From positions 1 to 40,272 of the forward strand of contig URXW01000013.1 of assembly GCA_900551995.1 (NCBI GenBank): DNA of 40,272 nt, in the 5' to 3' direction. A model generated the notes under the pieces. It was not told where the DNA came from. It was given only the letters and a program-made list of their open reading frames with translations, and ran no database searches. Origin of the DNA: an uncultured Eubacteriales bacterium (GTDB lineage: Bacteria > Bacillota > Clostridia > Oscillospirales > Oscillospiraceae). Shown in pieces: positions 23,683 to 31,474 of the stretch (its first letter is position 1; each line of letters starts with the position of its first letter). Both the position numbers and the translations under genes were made by a program.

Positions 23683-26600
23683 GGTCCTCCACCTCCTTGT
23701 CCACCAAAGTCCAGAACTCCTCCGCCGTCGTCTTTTGCAGATATTTCGGCTTGTCCCGCTTCTCGTCGAACCAGCACGCCGAGGCAAAGGGGCACCAGTC
23801 GCACACGCTCTCCTGGGGTCCCCGGCGGCAGGGATCGGCGTCGATGTTGCCGCTGCCCAGCTCCTGCGCCACCCGGCGCAGCAAGCTGTCCACGTACCGC
23901 CCCATCTTCCCCATCTGCGCCGTGTCCGCCAGCACACCGGCGGCAAGACCGCTGACCGTGCCGTCCTTCCGCACCGCCACCGGCAGATAGCAGGGCGACT
24001 CCAACGCGCTGTGCTCCATGGCGGTCAGCACCTCCGGGTCGGAGAGCACCATGCCCGTCCGCCGCAGCTCGTTTTGCAGCAGCGTGTGCAGCTTCTCCGG
24101 CGAGATGGCTCTGTCCGCTTTCTTTATCACGTCCCGCGCCGGCAGATACAGCACGCCCGCCGGCTCCACCTCCGCGCCGAAATACGCGCCGCCGTACCGC
24201 CGCAGAGCGAACAAATACAGCAGCATCTGTATCCCCAGACCGTACCGCACATCCGCCAGATCAAAGGCTTTTTTGCCGGTTTTGTAGTCCACCACCCGCA
24301 GATACAGCTTCCCATTCTTCAGCCAGCCGTCCACGCGATCCACCTTGCCGGTGACGGACAGCGTGGTGTCCCCCGCCGTCACGGTGATGGCGGGCAGCGC
24401 ACCCGCCCGTCCGCCGAAGCCCAGCTCAAAGGCAAGGGGGCGGAAATCCGAGTTGTCCAGCTCATCCAGCACGTTTTCCACGATGGCAAGAGCCGTCTCC
24501 CGCAGCCGGGAGAACAGATAGCGGAACCGCGCCGACTTCTCGCCATAGCCGTCGATGACCGTGGCAGCGTACTCCTCGGTATACCTCCGCACCATGGCGG
24601 ACAGCTCCCGCCGCGGCGGACGCTGTCCCAGCTGCTCCACGTCTCTGAGGATATTTTCCAGCAGATAGTGGATAAATGTGCCCACCTCCGGAGCCTGAAA
24701 ATCCGCCCGCGTCCGCTCCTTGGCGCGCAGACCGTACTCCATAAAGTACCCGAAGTGGCAGCTTTTCACCCTGTCCAGCCGGGAGGCGGACATGGCGATG
24801 GTGCTGCCGTAGAGGCTGCGTACCGCCTGGGGCGACAGCCGCCCGCGCCCCATGGCGGCGGCAGCCGCCATCCGTTGCAGCACAAGGCTTTCACCGTTCT
24901 CCTCAAAATACCGCCACAGCGCGCCGTGGGGCTTCTGTCCCGCCAGTGCCAGTGCCGGTGCGGGCAGCTCACGCCGGTACGCGCCGTCCTCCCGCTGCAC
25001 CGCCGCCTGCGGAAACAGCTTCCGGACGCGCTCCACCACGAAGGACGGCAGCAGCTTCGCGCCCGCCTCGTCACCGGCGCACCACGAGATGGTCAGCGAC
25101 TCCGTCGCCTGCACCAGCGCGGCGTAGATATTTTGCAGCTCGTTGCTCAGCGGGTCGAAGGTGGCGTCCGAGAGAAGGATCCCCTGCTGCTGCAGCAGCT
25201 CACGCTCCTGCTCGTCCAATATGCCGCTGCTCTTTTCCACCGTGGGCAGCACGTGGTCGTTGGCACCCAGCAGGAAGAGATGCTTCACCGTATGACGGTC
25301 ATTCCGTGTCAAGGGATTTACCTTTACCTCGTCCAGCGCAGCAGGGATCGTCGCCACTGCGTACTGGCTCAAGGTCAACCGGAGCAGACGGGCAAACTCC
25401 TCGCCGTCCACCTCCGTGTCGCCCAGCAGCTCCACGAACTGATCCAGCACGTCGCAGAAAATATGCCAGATCTGGGCGTACTCCTCCGCCGCCTGCATCT
25501 GTCCGTGGGTTCGCAGGGTGTCCTGCCGCTGGCGCAGCAGCTCCGGTGTGCCGGCGTCCTCCGCAAATCTGTAAAGCACTTTCGCCTTACCCCGCACGGT
25601 TTTGCACGCTTTCATGCCGTCGCTGAGGGGCAAAAACAGGGCGCGGACTTTCCGGCGCAGCCGGTTGATCTCCGCCAGCTGCTCCCGGCGATAGGCGGTC
25701 ATCTCCCCGCTGTATCCGTCGGGGTCTGCCGTCCAATCGGTATCGCGGAGCCACATATTCCCGCGAATTTCCCACCGAATCACGTAGTTTTCCAACAAAT
25801 CGCACTCGTCCGCCGTCAGCTGGGTCATGCCGGTCTTGAGGCAGCGGAACACGTCCTCATACTCAAAACCGCCCGTCACGGCGTCCACAGCGGAGAGAAG
25901 AAGCGTCAGAACAGGCTGCTCCAAAATGTCGCTGCGGCGGCTGATGTAAGCGGGGATCTCATCACGGCGGAACACCGCCTCCAGCAGCGGGCCGTAAACC
26001 TCCATGCTGCGGGTCGCCACCGCCATATCACGCCAGCGAACGCCGTTTTGCGCCAGCTTTCGCAGCTGGGCGGAGACGTATTCCACCTCGGAATAGGCGG
26101 TATTCGCTTGGTACAAAGCGATGGGCGGCGCGTCCCCCTGCCACGTTTCGTCCGCGCCGAGGAAGTGTTTCTCAAGGTGCGAAAACGCTGTGCCGCAATC
26201 ACTGACAAGGTTATTCACTTCACACTTACAGCCGCACTCCTTCGCCAGCTTTCGCAGGCGGTGGCACTGGCGGACGCCGTTGCTGAACAGCTGGGGGTCG
26301 CTGTCGTCGCCCAGGAGGGTGACGGTGACGCTGTGCGCCTGCTTCAAGGCGGCGGCGAGTATGTCCTCCTCCGTGCGGTTGAAATAGGAGAATCCGTCAA
26401 TATACAAATCTTTTCCCGCCAAATATCCGGAATCCGGCAGAGAATCGCATAGTTTCTGTACTTTTGAGCGGGCGTCAAAATCGCCGCTGTGCAGGCGCGC
26501 ATCGTAGGCGGAGAACAGCAGCGCGGTGGAGCGCAGCTTGTCTCCGGCGGCACCCGGAATGTCCCGAACCTGTTGCAGCAGAAGGGCTGGCGGGATTCGG

Positions 26601-26986
26601 TAGGCGTAAAGCTCGTCCGCCAGAGCCACCAGCTCCCGGAGGAAGGCGGGACGTTGGGAGGGGCGGGCAAACACCGTCAAAAATGACGAAACATCCTGCA
26701 AGGCGCGGCGCATTGTCAGTATTTTTCCACCATTATCTAACGTAATATCGGCGATTCCACCCGTTAGTGACAAAACACGGGTGGCAAGGCTCTGGAAGCT
26801 GAGCACCTCCGCGTCGCGGCTGGCGGTATCCCCCAGTGCGCGGCAGAGATCCAGCTCCGCCTCGTGGGTGGCGTGCTCGGGAACGAGGAGCACCTGCGGA
26901 CGCTGAAAGCGTTGTGCCGCAACGGTTTCCAGCACCTTACGGCTCTTGCCCGCACCGGCGCGACCTGTGATAATATGCAGTTCCAC
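23675..26986 (-). CDS. addB: Helicase-nuclease AddB subunit
   Basis: The second AddAB subunit, with an inactivated helicase fold that recognises Chi and a nuclease domain cutting the other strand. In 1103 residues: Walker A GRAGAGKS (8-15), nuclease motif VVDYKTGKK, and the four iron-sulfur cysteines in SCHFG, VCDWC and SACW, the C-x2-C-x5-C arrangement. The start is GTG with CAGGAGG about 7 nt upstream. The addB-addA order and overlap are typical of Firmicutes. Confidence 0.95.
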   Translation of the reverse strand: MELHIITGRAGAGKSRKVLETVAAQRFQRPQVLLVPEHATHEAELDLCRALGDTASRDAEVLSFQSLATRVLSLTGGIADITLDNGGKILTMRRALQDVSSFLTVFARPSQRPAFLRELVALADELYAYRIPPALLLQQVRDIPGAAGDKLRSTALLFSAYDARLHSGDFDARSKVQKLCDSLPDSGYLAGKDLYIDGFSYFNRTEEDILAAALKQAHSVTVTLLGDDSDPQLFSNGVRQCHRLRKLAKECGCKCEVNNLVSDCGTAFSHLEKHFLGADETWQGDAPPIALYQANTAYSEVEYVSAQLRKLAQNGVRWRDMAVATRSMEVYGPLLEAVFRRDEIPAYISRRSDILEQPVLTLLLSAVDAVTGGFEYEDVFRCLKTGMTQLTADECDLLENYVIRWEIRGNMWLRDTDWTADPDGYSGEMTAYRREQLAEINRLRRKVRALFLPLSDGMKACKTVRGKAKVLYRFAEDAGTPELLRQRQDTLRTHGQMQAAEEYAQIWHIFCDVLDQFVELLGDTEVDGEEFARLLRLTLSQYAVATIPAALDEVKVNPLTRNDRHTVKHLFLLGANDHVLPTVEKSSGILDEQERELLQQQGILLSDATFDPLSNELQNIYAALVQATESLTISWCAGDEAGAKLLPSFVVERVRKLFPQAAVQREDGAYRRELPAPALALAGQKPHGALWRYFEENGESLVLQRMAAAAAMGRGRLSPQAVRSLYGSTIAMSASRLDRVKSCHFGYFMEYGLRAKERTRADFQAPEVGTFIHYLLENILRDVEQLGQRPPRRELSAMVRRYTEEYAATVIDGYGEKSARFRYLFSRLRETALAIVENVLDELDNSDFRPLAFELGFGGRAGALPAITVTAGDTTLSVTGKVDRVDGWLKNGKLYLRVVDYKTGKKAFDLADVRYGLGIQMLLYLFALRRYGGAYFGAEVEPAGVLYLPARDVIKKADRAISPEKLHTLLQNELRRTGMVLSDPEVLTAMEHSALESPCYLPVAVRKDGTVSGLAAGVLADTAQMGKMGRYVDSLLRRVAQELGSGNIDADPCRRGPQESVCDWCPFASACWFDEKRDKPKYLQKTTAEEFWTLVDKEVEDRG

Positions 26987-27106
26987 AGCGTTACCTCCTG
27001 TGATTCTTCTTATCCCTCAGTATAGCGTATCGCGGCGGATTTTGGAAGTGGGATACGGAAAAAACTGCGATTTTGTATATGTACCTTGCGCCGTGTCCAG
27101 TAGAAC

Positions 27107-27135
27107 ATTGTATTGTACAAGGGGTTGATGTTCAA
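27107..27135 (-). promoter_or_regulatory. Candidate promoter of addB-addA
   Basis: On the minus strand TTGAAC (27135-27130), 17 nt, then TACAAT (27112-27107). The leader to addB would be about 115 nt. A second, weaker candidate closer to the gene has TATACT (27024-27019) with a poor -35. The 254 bp between addB and the flavoprotein gene holds only these signals and the hairpin at 27192-27223. Confidence 0.5.
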
Positions 27136-27191
27136 GTTGTACTACGGGTATTTTTCGCTTCATTTCCCGTCTCCCCCGCAGCGGAGACAAA

Positions 27192-27227
27192 AACAGAACC
27201 GTGCCTCCCGGCACGGCTCTGTTTTTT
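27192..27227. terminator. Hairpin terminator after the flavoprotein gene, U-rich on both sides
   Basis: Arms 27192-27205 and 27210-27223 make a 14 bp stem with a 4 nt loop. One position is A-C in plus RNA but U-G in minus RNA, so the fold is slightly better for the minus strand, where it ends the flavoprotein transcript 18 bp past its stop. A run of six T on the plus side (27222-27227) would also allow it to stop antisense transcription. Confidence 0.8.
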
Positions 27228-27240
27228 CGTGATATTTCGT

Positions 27241-29301
27241 TTAGATGTGCATACAGACATCCCACGCGCCCCAGATGACGTTCCGCAGGTTGCCCCACTT
27301 TTCGCAGGTGCCCACCCGGTGTACTTTTTTGTCGTCCGGCGCGATGGGGGCGGGCACGAAGCCGATGCCGTTGACCACGCTGTCGCACTCGAGGCGAAGC
27401 TCGGTGCCGTCCTTCTGCTTGACCTGCACAAAGCCGTCGCCGATCTCGGTGATGGTGGCGTTCAGATAGACGGGCACCTTCTTGAACGCCAGCATCTCCC
27501 GGAGGAAGGAGGCGTTGGCAAGGCAGGTGCCGGGAGTGGCGATGAGGTCGTCGGCGTACTCCACGATGATGGGGTGCTTGCCCCGGAGCACCATCTCGTA
27601 GGCCGCCTCGCAGGAGGACTGGCCGCCGCCGAAGAACACGATGCGGTCACCGGCGTCCACCTGATCGAGAAGGAGCTGGGTGAAGTTGATGGTCTTGTTG
27701 AAGCCCTTCACCGGCAGCGTCTTGGGGGCGGAGCCGGTGCAGACGAGGATCTCGTCAAACTCCCGGCGGAGGGTGGCGGGATCGTTGATCTCCATGTGGA
27801 AACGCACCTCGATGTCGTTCTTCATCAGCTCCCGCTCGTACCAGCGGAGGAGAGCCTTGTCCGCTTCCTTGAAGCTCATGGCGGAGGCGGTGATATACAG
27901 GCCGCCCAGCGCGCCGGTCTTTTCGAAGATGACGGGGGTGTGACCACGCTTTTTCAGCACCAGCGCGCACTCCATACCGCCGATGCCGCCGCCGATGATC
28001 GCCACCCTCTTGGGCTTGCGGGTGGGGACGATCTTATATTTATTGTGCTGCATGGTGGAGGGAGTCAGGGCGCAGCGCGCCAGATGGAGGGAGTCGTCCA
28101 TGGGCTGCATATTGGGCGTGCTCCTGGACTTGTTGAAGCTGAAGCAGGCGTTGTGGCAGTTGATGCAGGGCTTGATGTCCTCCACCCGATCCTCGATGAT
28201 CTTGTTGACCCACTCGGGGTCCACAAGGTTCTGGCGGGCGATGCCCACGGCGTCCAGACGGCCGGCGGCGATCTCCTCCGCCGCCTTCTCCGGGTTCATC
28301 TTACCGGCGCAGACCACGGGCTTGGTGGTGAAGCTCTTGATGTGCTCCACCTCCGAGAGATTGCAGTTCTCCGGCATATAGACCGGGGGATGCGCCCAGT
28401 ACCACGCGTCGTAGGTGCCGTTGTCGCAGTCGAACATATCGTAGCCCGCGTCCTCCAGATACTTGATGGCACGCTCGGATTCCGCCATGTCCCGCCCGAA
28501 CTCGGTGAACTCCTCGCCGGGGACGGCACCCTGTCCGAAGCCCTTGGTCTTGGACACCACGGAGTAGCGCAGAGCCACGGGGAAATCCTTGCCGCAGACC
28601 GCCTTGATCGCCTGCACGATCTCCACGGGGAAGCGGTAGCGGTTCTCGAAGGAGCCGCCGTATTCATCGGTGCGGTAGTTCATGTTGGCGATGGTGAACT
28701 GATCCAGCAGGTAGCCCTCGTGCACCGCGTGGATCTCCACGCCGTCCACGCCCGCCTCTTGCAGCAGCTTGGCGGTCTTGGCGAAGGCGTCCACCATCTC
28801 GTGGATCTCGTCTACCGTCAGGGGGCGGGACTTGCACTCCGGATACCAGCGGTTGGGGGTGGCGGAGGCAGAGGCGGTGATATAGCTGATGTCGAGGATG
28901 GGCTTGCTCAACGCGCCGAACGCCTTGTTTTGCAGCATTTTCACCATCAGCTCGTTGATCGCCATGGAGCGTCCCATACCGGCGGACAGCTGGATGAACA
29001 GCTTGGAGCCGGTTTTGTGGAACTCCGGCAGCCACTCCGCCAGATCCTTGAACATCTTCTTGTTCTGGTAGAGCCAGCGGCCGCCCATGGTGTCGCGGAC
29101 ACACTGCATTCCCGGCAGCACCAGACCCACGTTATTCTGGGCGCGGTTCAGGATGTGGTACGCCGCCTCCCTGTCGAAATGGCACGGCTCCAGCCAGCCG
29201 AACAGGGACGTGCCGCCCATGGCGGGCTGCACGATGCGGTTCTTGATCTCCACGCTGCCGATCTTCCAGGGGGTAAACAGAGCACTGTATTTCTCGTTCA
29301 T
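27241..29301 (-). CDS. NADH:flavin oxidoreductase, enoate/dienoyl-CoA reductase type
   Basis: A 686-residue iron-sulfur flavoprotein with the plan of 2,4-dienoyl-CoA reductase and BaiCD/BaiH-like enzymes, which reduce activated C=C bonds. An FMN TIM barrel (about 1-370) has HAVHEGYLLDQF (191-202), with Y197 in the EGYL position of FadH, and RTDEYGGSFENRYRF. Cluster cysteines are C379, C382, C386 and C410; the last gap is 23 residues, against about 11-12 in FadH. A Rossmann fold starts at 434 (AIIGGGIGGMECA) and a second nucleotide site at 558 (GGGQSSCE). The start ATG at 29301 has GAGGAGG upstream. It stands alone with its own promoter and terminator; the substrate cannot be told from sequence. 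Confidence 0.88.
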   Translation of the reverse strand: MNEKYSALFTPWKIGSVEIKNRIVQPAMGGTSLFGWLEPCHFDREAAYHILNRAQNNVGLVLPGMQCVRDTMGGRWLYQNKKMFKDLAEWLPEFHKTGSKLFIQLSAGMGRSMAINELMVKMLQNKAFGALSKPILDISYITASASATPNRWYPECKSRPLTVDEIHEMVDAFAKTAKLLQEAGVDGVEIHAVHEGYLLDQFTIANMNYRTDEYGGSFENRYRFPVEIVQAIKAVCGKDFPVALRYSVVSKTKGFGQGAVPGEEFTEFGRDMAESERAIKYLEDAGYDMFDCDNGTYDAWYWAHPPVYMPENCNLSEVEHIKSFTTKPVVCAGKMNPEKAAEEIAAGRLDAVGIARQNLVDPEWVNKIIEDRVEDIKPCINCHNACFSFNKSRSTPNMQPMDDSLHLARCALTPSTMQHNKYKIVPTRKPKRVAIIGGGIGGMECALVLKKRGHTPVIFEKTGALGGLYITASAMSFKEADKALLRWYERELMKNDIEVRFHMEINDPATLRREFDEILVCTGSAPKTLPVKGFNKTINFTQLLLDQVDAGDRIVFFGGGQSSCEAAYEMVLRGKHPIIVEYADDLIATPGTCLANASFLREMLAFKKVPVYLNATITEIGDGFVQVKQKDGTELRLECDSVVNGIGFVPAPIAPDDKKVHRVGTCEKWGNLRNVIWGAWDVCMHI

Positions 29302-29323
29302 TCGGTGTTCCTCCTCACAAATT

Positions 29324-29336
29324 CGGCATACTGCCG
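29324..29336. promoter_or_regulatory. Possible operator palindrome in the flavoprotein leader
   Basis: CGGCATACTGCCG is an inverted repeat with 5 bp arms around TAC, placed just downstream of the predicted transcription start of the flavoprotein gene. The position would suit a repressor site or an RNA hairpin. It is short and could be chance. Confidence 0.3.
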
Positions 29337-29349
29337 GTTTTTCCCCTTC

Positions 29350-29378
29350 ATTATATCCGATTTTTGGTGGAACTACAA
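29350..29378 (-). promoter_or_regulatory. Promoter of the flavoprotein gene
   Basis: On the minus strand a perfect TATAAT (29355-29350) is preceded at 17 nt by TTGTAG (29378-29373), which keeps only the TTG of the -35 consensus. The weak -35 would fit a regulated promoter. The ATG lies about 49 nt downstream of the -10. Confidence 0.65.
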
Positions 29379-29427
29379 GAACGTTTTCGGGGGATTTGTC
29401 GTTTTTCTGGCAGATAGGAGAAATTAC

Positions 29428-29462
29428 ACAAACAAATATCCCACGGCGCAGCCGTGGGATAT
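29428..29462 (-). terminator. Intrinsic terminator after trmD
   Basis: ATATCCCACGGC (29436-29447) and GCCGTGGGATAT (29451-29462) form a perfect 12 bp stem with a 3 nt loop, 9 bp past the trmD stop. In the minus direction it is followed by a T-rich tail (TTGTTTGT). It separates the rimM-trmD unit from the flavoprotein gene. Confidence 0.82.
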
Positions 29463-29471
29463 GGGGATAGG

Positions 29472-30272
29472 TCATTCGACGGTATCGGCGATCTCGGCGG
29501 GAGGTGCAACCTCCTGCTCGCGGGCGTATTCCTCCAGAGCCGCCGCCAGCACCTTTTTGTCGTGGCGGCTGTGGACCTGCGTCAGATCGAATTTCTCCCA
29601 CAGGTCGGGGCGGCGGGACATGGTGCGCTTATAGCTCTCCTTCGTGCGCCAGTCCGCCACGTTGCCGTGGTGACCGCTGAGGAGCACCTCCGGCACCTTG
29701 CGGCCGTGCCATTCCTCCGGGCGGGAATACTGGGGGTACTCCAGAAGCCCGTTCCAGTGGCTCTCGTCCGTGTAGCAGCTCTCCTCCGGCAGAACGCCGG
29801 GCACCATGCGGCACAGGCAGTCCGCCAGTGCCATGGCGGGTATCTCGCCGCCGGTGAGGACAAAGTCGCCCATGGAGATCTCCTCGTCCACGCACTCGTC
29901 CAGAAAACGCTGATCCACGCCCTCGTAGTGGCCGCAGACCAGGATCAGATGGTCGTGCTGCGCCTTCAGCTCACGCGCCACCTGCTGGGTCAGCGTTCTG
30001 CCGCAGGGAGACATATAAACGGTGTGCACCCGCGCCCCCGCCTCGTCGCAGATGTGCTGCCAGCAGCGGTACAGGGGGTCCGCCTGCATCACCGCGCCCC
30101 GCCCGCCGCCGTAGGGGTAGTCGTCCACCTGCATCTGCTTGTTGGTGGTGAACTCTCGGATCTGGTGGGTGCGGATGGTGACGAAGCCCCGCTCCTGCGC
30201 CCTGCCGATGATGGAGACGTTCATCATGCCCTCCACCGCGTCGGGGAACAGGGTCATAATGTCAATTCTCAT
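29472..30272 (-). CDS. trmD: tRNA (guanine37-N1)-methyltransferase TrmD
   Basis: SPOUT-class enzyme methylating G37 next to the anticodon, which prevents frameshifting. The 266 residues contain PYGGGRGAVMQADPLY, CGHYEGVDQRFLDECVDEE and MGDFVLTGGEIPAM, the knot that binds SAM, plus PVLLSGHHG-like KVPEVLLSGHHG and WR near the end. The start ATG at 30272 gives MRIDIMTLFP, with AAAGGA upstream and an 11 bp overlap with the rimM stop. The C-terminal 20 residues are rich in Ala, Pro and Glu and look unconserved. The neighbours rpsP and rplS, common in other genomes, are not adjacent. Confidence 0.96.
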   Translation of the reverse strand: MRIDIMTLFPDAVEGMMNVSIIGRAQERGFVTIRTHQIREFTTNKQMQVDDYPYGGGRGAVMQADPLYRCWQHICDEAGARVHTVYMSPCGRTLTQQVARELKAQHDHLILVCGHYEGVDQRFLDECVDEEISMGDFVLTGGEIPAMALADCLCRMVPGVLPEESCYTDESHWNGLLEYPQYSRPEEWHGRKVPEVLLSGHHGNVADWRTKESYKRTMSRRPDLWEKFDLTQVHSRHDKKVLAAALEEYAREQEVAPPAEIADTVE

Positions 30273-30771
30273 CGGTGGCAAGTCCTTTCATCATGTGGAC
30301 GCGGATGATCGCCGCGTCCGGATCCACGGAGGCGATAAACACGCCGGGGACGGCGGGGATCAGGTATTCGTGGGCTCCGCCCCGCACCTGATAGACCTTG
30401 TGGGCGGGATAGTGGAGCACGGCGTCCAGCCTGCCCAGCTCCGCGCCGGTGGCGTCGTCCACCACGGCGCAGCCCTCCAGCTCGGCGTCGAAATACTGTC
30501 CCGCCGGGAGGCGGGCGTCGGTGCGGCGGATGGAGACGCTCTTGCCCTTCAGCGCAAGGGCGTCGTCCATGGTGTCCACGCCGGGAAGGGTCAGGAGCAC
30601 GGTGGATTTGTGGACGCGGGCGGACTTCACCGCGGTGGGCTGTCCGCCGATGTAGAGGGTTTTGAAGGAGGCGATGAACTCCGGGTCGAAGCCGGCGGGG
30701 TTCACCTTTACCTCGCCGCGGATGCCGTGGGCGTTGACCACGGTGCCCACGGGGATAAATTCGGGACGCAT
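30262..30771 (-). CDS. rimM: 16S rRNA processing protein RimM
   Basis: Assembly factor for the 30S head, binding protein uS19. The 169 residues start MRPEFIPVGTVVNAHGIRGEVKV, the typical first barrel domain, followed by a PRC-barrel with GQYFDAELEGCAVVD and EYLIPAVPGVF. The start ATG at 30771 has AGGAGGGCG upstream; the open frame continues upstream into the next gene without family sequence. It lies 14 bp after a small membrane protein gene and overlaps trmD. Confidence 0.95.
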   Translation of the reverse strand: MRPEFIPVGTVVNAHGIRGEVKVNPAGFDPEFIASFKTLYIGGQPTAVKSARVHKSTVLLTLPGVDTMDDALALKGKSVSIRRTDARLPAGQYFDAELEGCAVVDDATGAELGRLDAVLHYPAHKVYQVRGGAHEYLIPAVPGVFIASVDPDAAIIRVHMMKGLATDEN

Positions 30772-30785
30772 AGGACGCCCTCCTG

Positions 30786-31112
30786 TTAGAAGATATTTTT
30801 CAGCTGAGACAGGGTAAAGTGCAGCTGGAAGCGGAGCATATAGTACAGCGGCGCGCTGCTCAGGGAGAAGATCAGCCCCAGCAGCGCACGGGTGCGCCCA
30901 CGGCGGTGGAAACGCACGGCTGCCACCACCACGCCGACGGCGTCGGACACGTAGGGCAGCAGGAGGAGAATACTCATCGGCAGGAAGCTGATCCACGGGT
31001 TGTATCTGGCGGCGGTGAAGGCTGCCACCAGCAGCGAGGCAAGGTCGTAAATGAAGAACGGCAGTATCAGATTGAAGATGCCGTGGAGCAGGGAGCGGGT
31101 ATCACCGGACAT
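30786..31112 (-). CDS. Small membrane protein of unknown function
   Basis: A 108-residue hydrophobic protein. About three transmembrane segments are visible: 11-33, 42-64 with a polar DAVG inside, and 76-92, separated by a basic loop RFHRRGRTRA. I do not recognise the family. A strong AAAGGAGGG site precedes the ATG at 31112, and a promoter lies 42-70 bp upstream. It is first in a unit with rimM and trmD, which does not by itself indicate a role in RNA modification. Confidence 0.8.
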   Translation of the reverse strand: MSGDTRSLLHGIFNLILPFFIYDLASLLVAAFTAARYNPWISFLPMSILLLLPYVSDAVGVVVAAVRFHRRGRTRALLGLIFSLSSAPLYYMLRFQLHFTLSQLKNIF

Positions 31113-31153
31113 GGTTGATCCCTCCTTTCCATGGATTTGCTCGGATTTTGCTC

Positions 31154-31182
31154 AGTATACCATATTTCGGGTAGGGGCGCAA
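31154..31182 (-). promoter_or_regulatory. Promoter of the membrane protein-rimM-trmD unit
   Basis: On the minus strand TTGCGC (31182-31177), 17 nt, then TATACT (31159-31154). The leader to the ATG at 31112 is about 35-40 nt. Confidence 0.6.
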
Positions 31183-31255
31183 CGGATTATTTCCCGGAGC
31201 GGTGCGGCGCAGCGGAGGGGGTGTTTTCTGTTTTTCACAGGTGCAGACGGAGAAA

Positions 31256-31271
31256 GCACAAGATTTAGTGG
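31256..31271. promoter_or_regulatory. Weak NrdR-box match
   Basis: GCACAAGATTTAGTGG matches 12 of 16 positions of the NrdR box consensus ACACWATATATWGTGT. Its start is 34 bp from that of the next box, close to the three-helical-turn spacing usual for NrdR box pairs. Alone it would not be convincing. Confidence 0.45.
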
Positions 31272-31289
31272 GTAAATATGGCGGTTATG

Positions 31290-31305
31290 GCACAATATGT
31301 TGTGT
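31290..31305. promoter_or_regulatory. NrdR box
   Basis: GCACAATATGTTGTGT matches 14 of 16 positions of the NrdR consensus and is a near-perfect palindrome. NrdR is the ATP-cone and zinc-ribbon repressor of ribonucleotide reductase genes. The site lies 185 bp upstream of nrdD. The nrdR gene itself is not in the window. Confidence 0.72.
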
Positions 31306-31378
31306 GAATATGGCAGGTTGCACAAAAAGCGGTGGAATATTTTGGCAGAGAGTGGGTCTATATTTTGGCTTTACGGTC

Positions 31379-31407
31379 TTGCAACAGCACAAGATATAGT
31401 GTATTAT
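31379..31407 (+). promoter_or_regulatory. Promoter of nrdD-nrdG
   Basis: TTGCAA (31379-31384), 17 nt, TATTAT (31402-31407). The spacer is almost entirely occupied by an NrdR-box match (31387-31402), so bound repressor would block RNA polymerase directly. The transcription start should be at about 31411-31415. Confidence 0.75.
31387..31402. promoter_or_regulatory. NrdR box overlapping the nrdD promoter
   Basis: GCACAAGATATAGTGT matches 14 of 16 consensus positions. It lies between and partly over the -35 and -10 boxes of the nrdD promoter, the classic place for repression. Confidence 0.75.
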
Positions 31408-31411
31408 GTCA

Positions 31412-31462
31412 ATGCACGACTTACGCTGTCCCCGGTGCGGGACCAGTGGAGATAGATCATAA
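31412..31462 (+). CDS. Possible 16-residue leader peptide with CPxCG motif
   Basis: A 17-codon frame reads MHDLRCPRCGTSGDRS and stops with TAA, whose last two bases begin the nrdD ribosome site AAGGAGG. An in-frame ATG two codons earlier (31406) falls in the -10 box. The ATG at 31412 lies at the predicted transcription start, so translation would have to be leaderless, since no ribosome site precedes it. The CPxCG motif resembles the first half of an NrdR zinc ribbon. It could be a leader peptide, a remnant of nrdR, or chance; nothing in this sequence alone proves translation. Confidence 0.3.
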   Translation: MHDLRCPRCGTSGDRS

Positions 31463-31474
31463 GGAGGAGTTCCC

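Larger units (their letters stand above)
31113..31474. other. Divergent control region before nrdD (362 bp without a conventional gene)
   Basis: It contains the leftward promoter for the small membrane protein-rimM-trmD unit, two or three matches to the NrdR box, a rightward promoter, and a 17-codon frame ending in the nrdD ribosome site. The middle (about 31250-31410) is notably AT-rich. Other open frames here look like chance. Confidence 0.75.

Noticed and set aside
20119..23946. AddA with an 88-residue N-terminal extension
   Set aside because: The extension lies inside addB in another frame and is Trp/Arg-rich; the GTG at 23682 has a strong ribosome site.
23672..26452. Very long open frame on the plus strand opposite addB
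   Set aside because: It lies entirely opposite a well-matched AddB, is rich in His, Arg, Gln and Leu with no recognisable domain, and is a product of GC-rich codon bias.
31320..31335. Further NrdR box between the two good ones
   Set aside because: GCACAAAAAGCGGTGG matches only 9 of 16 positions, close to what AT-rich sequence gives by chance.
31202..31399. 65-codon frame in the nrdD control region
   Set aside because: GTG start without a ribosome site, runs through the NrdR boxes and promoter, no recognisable protein.
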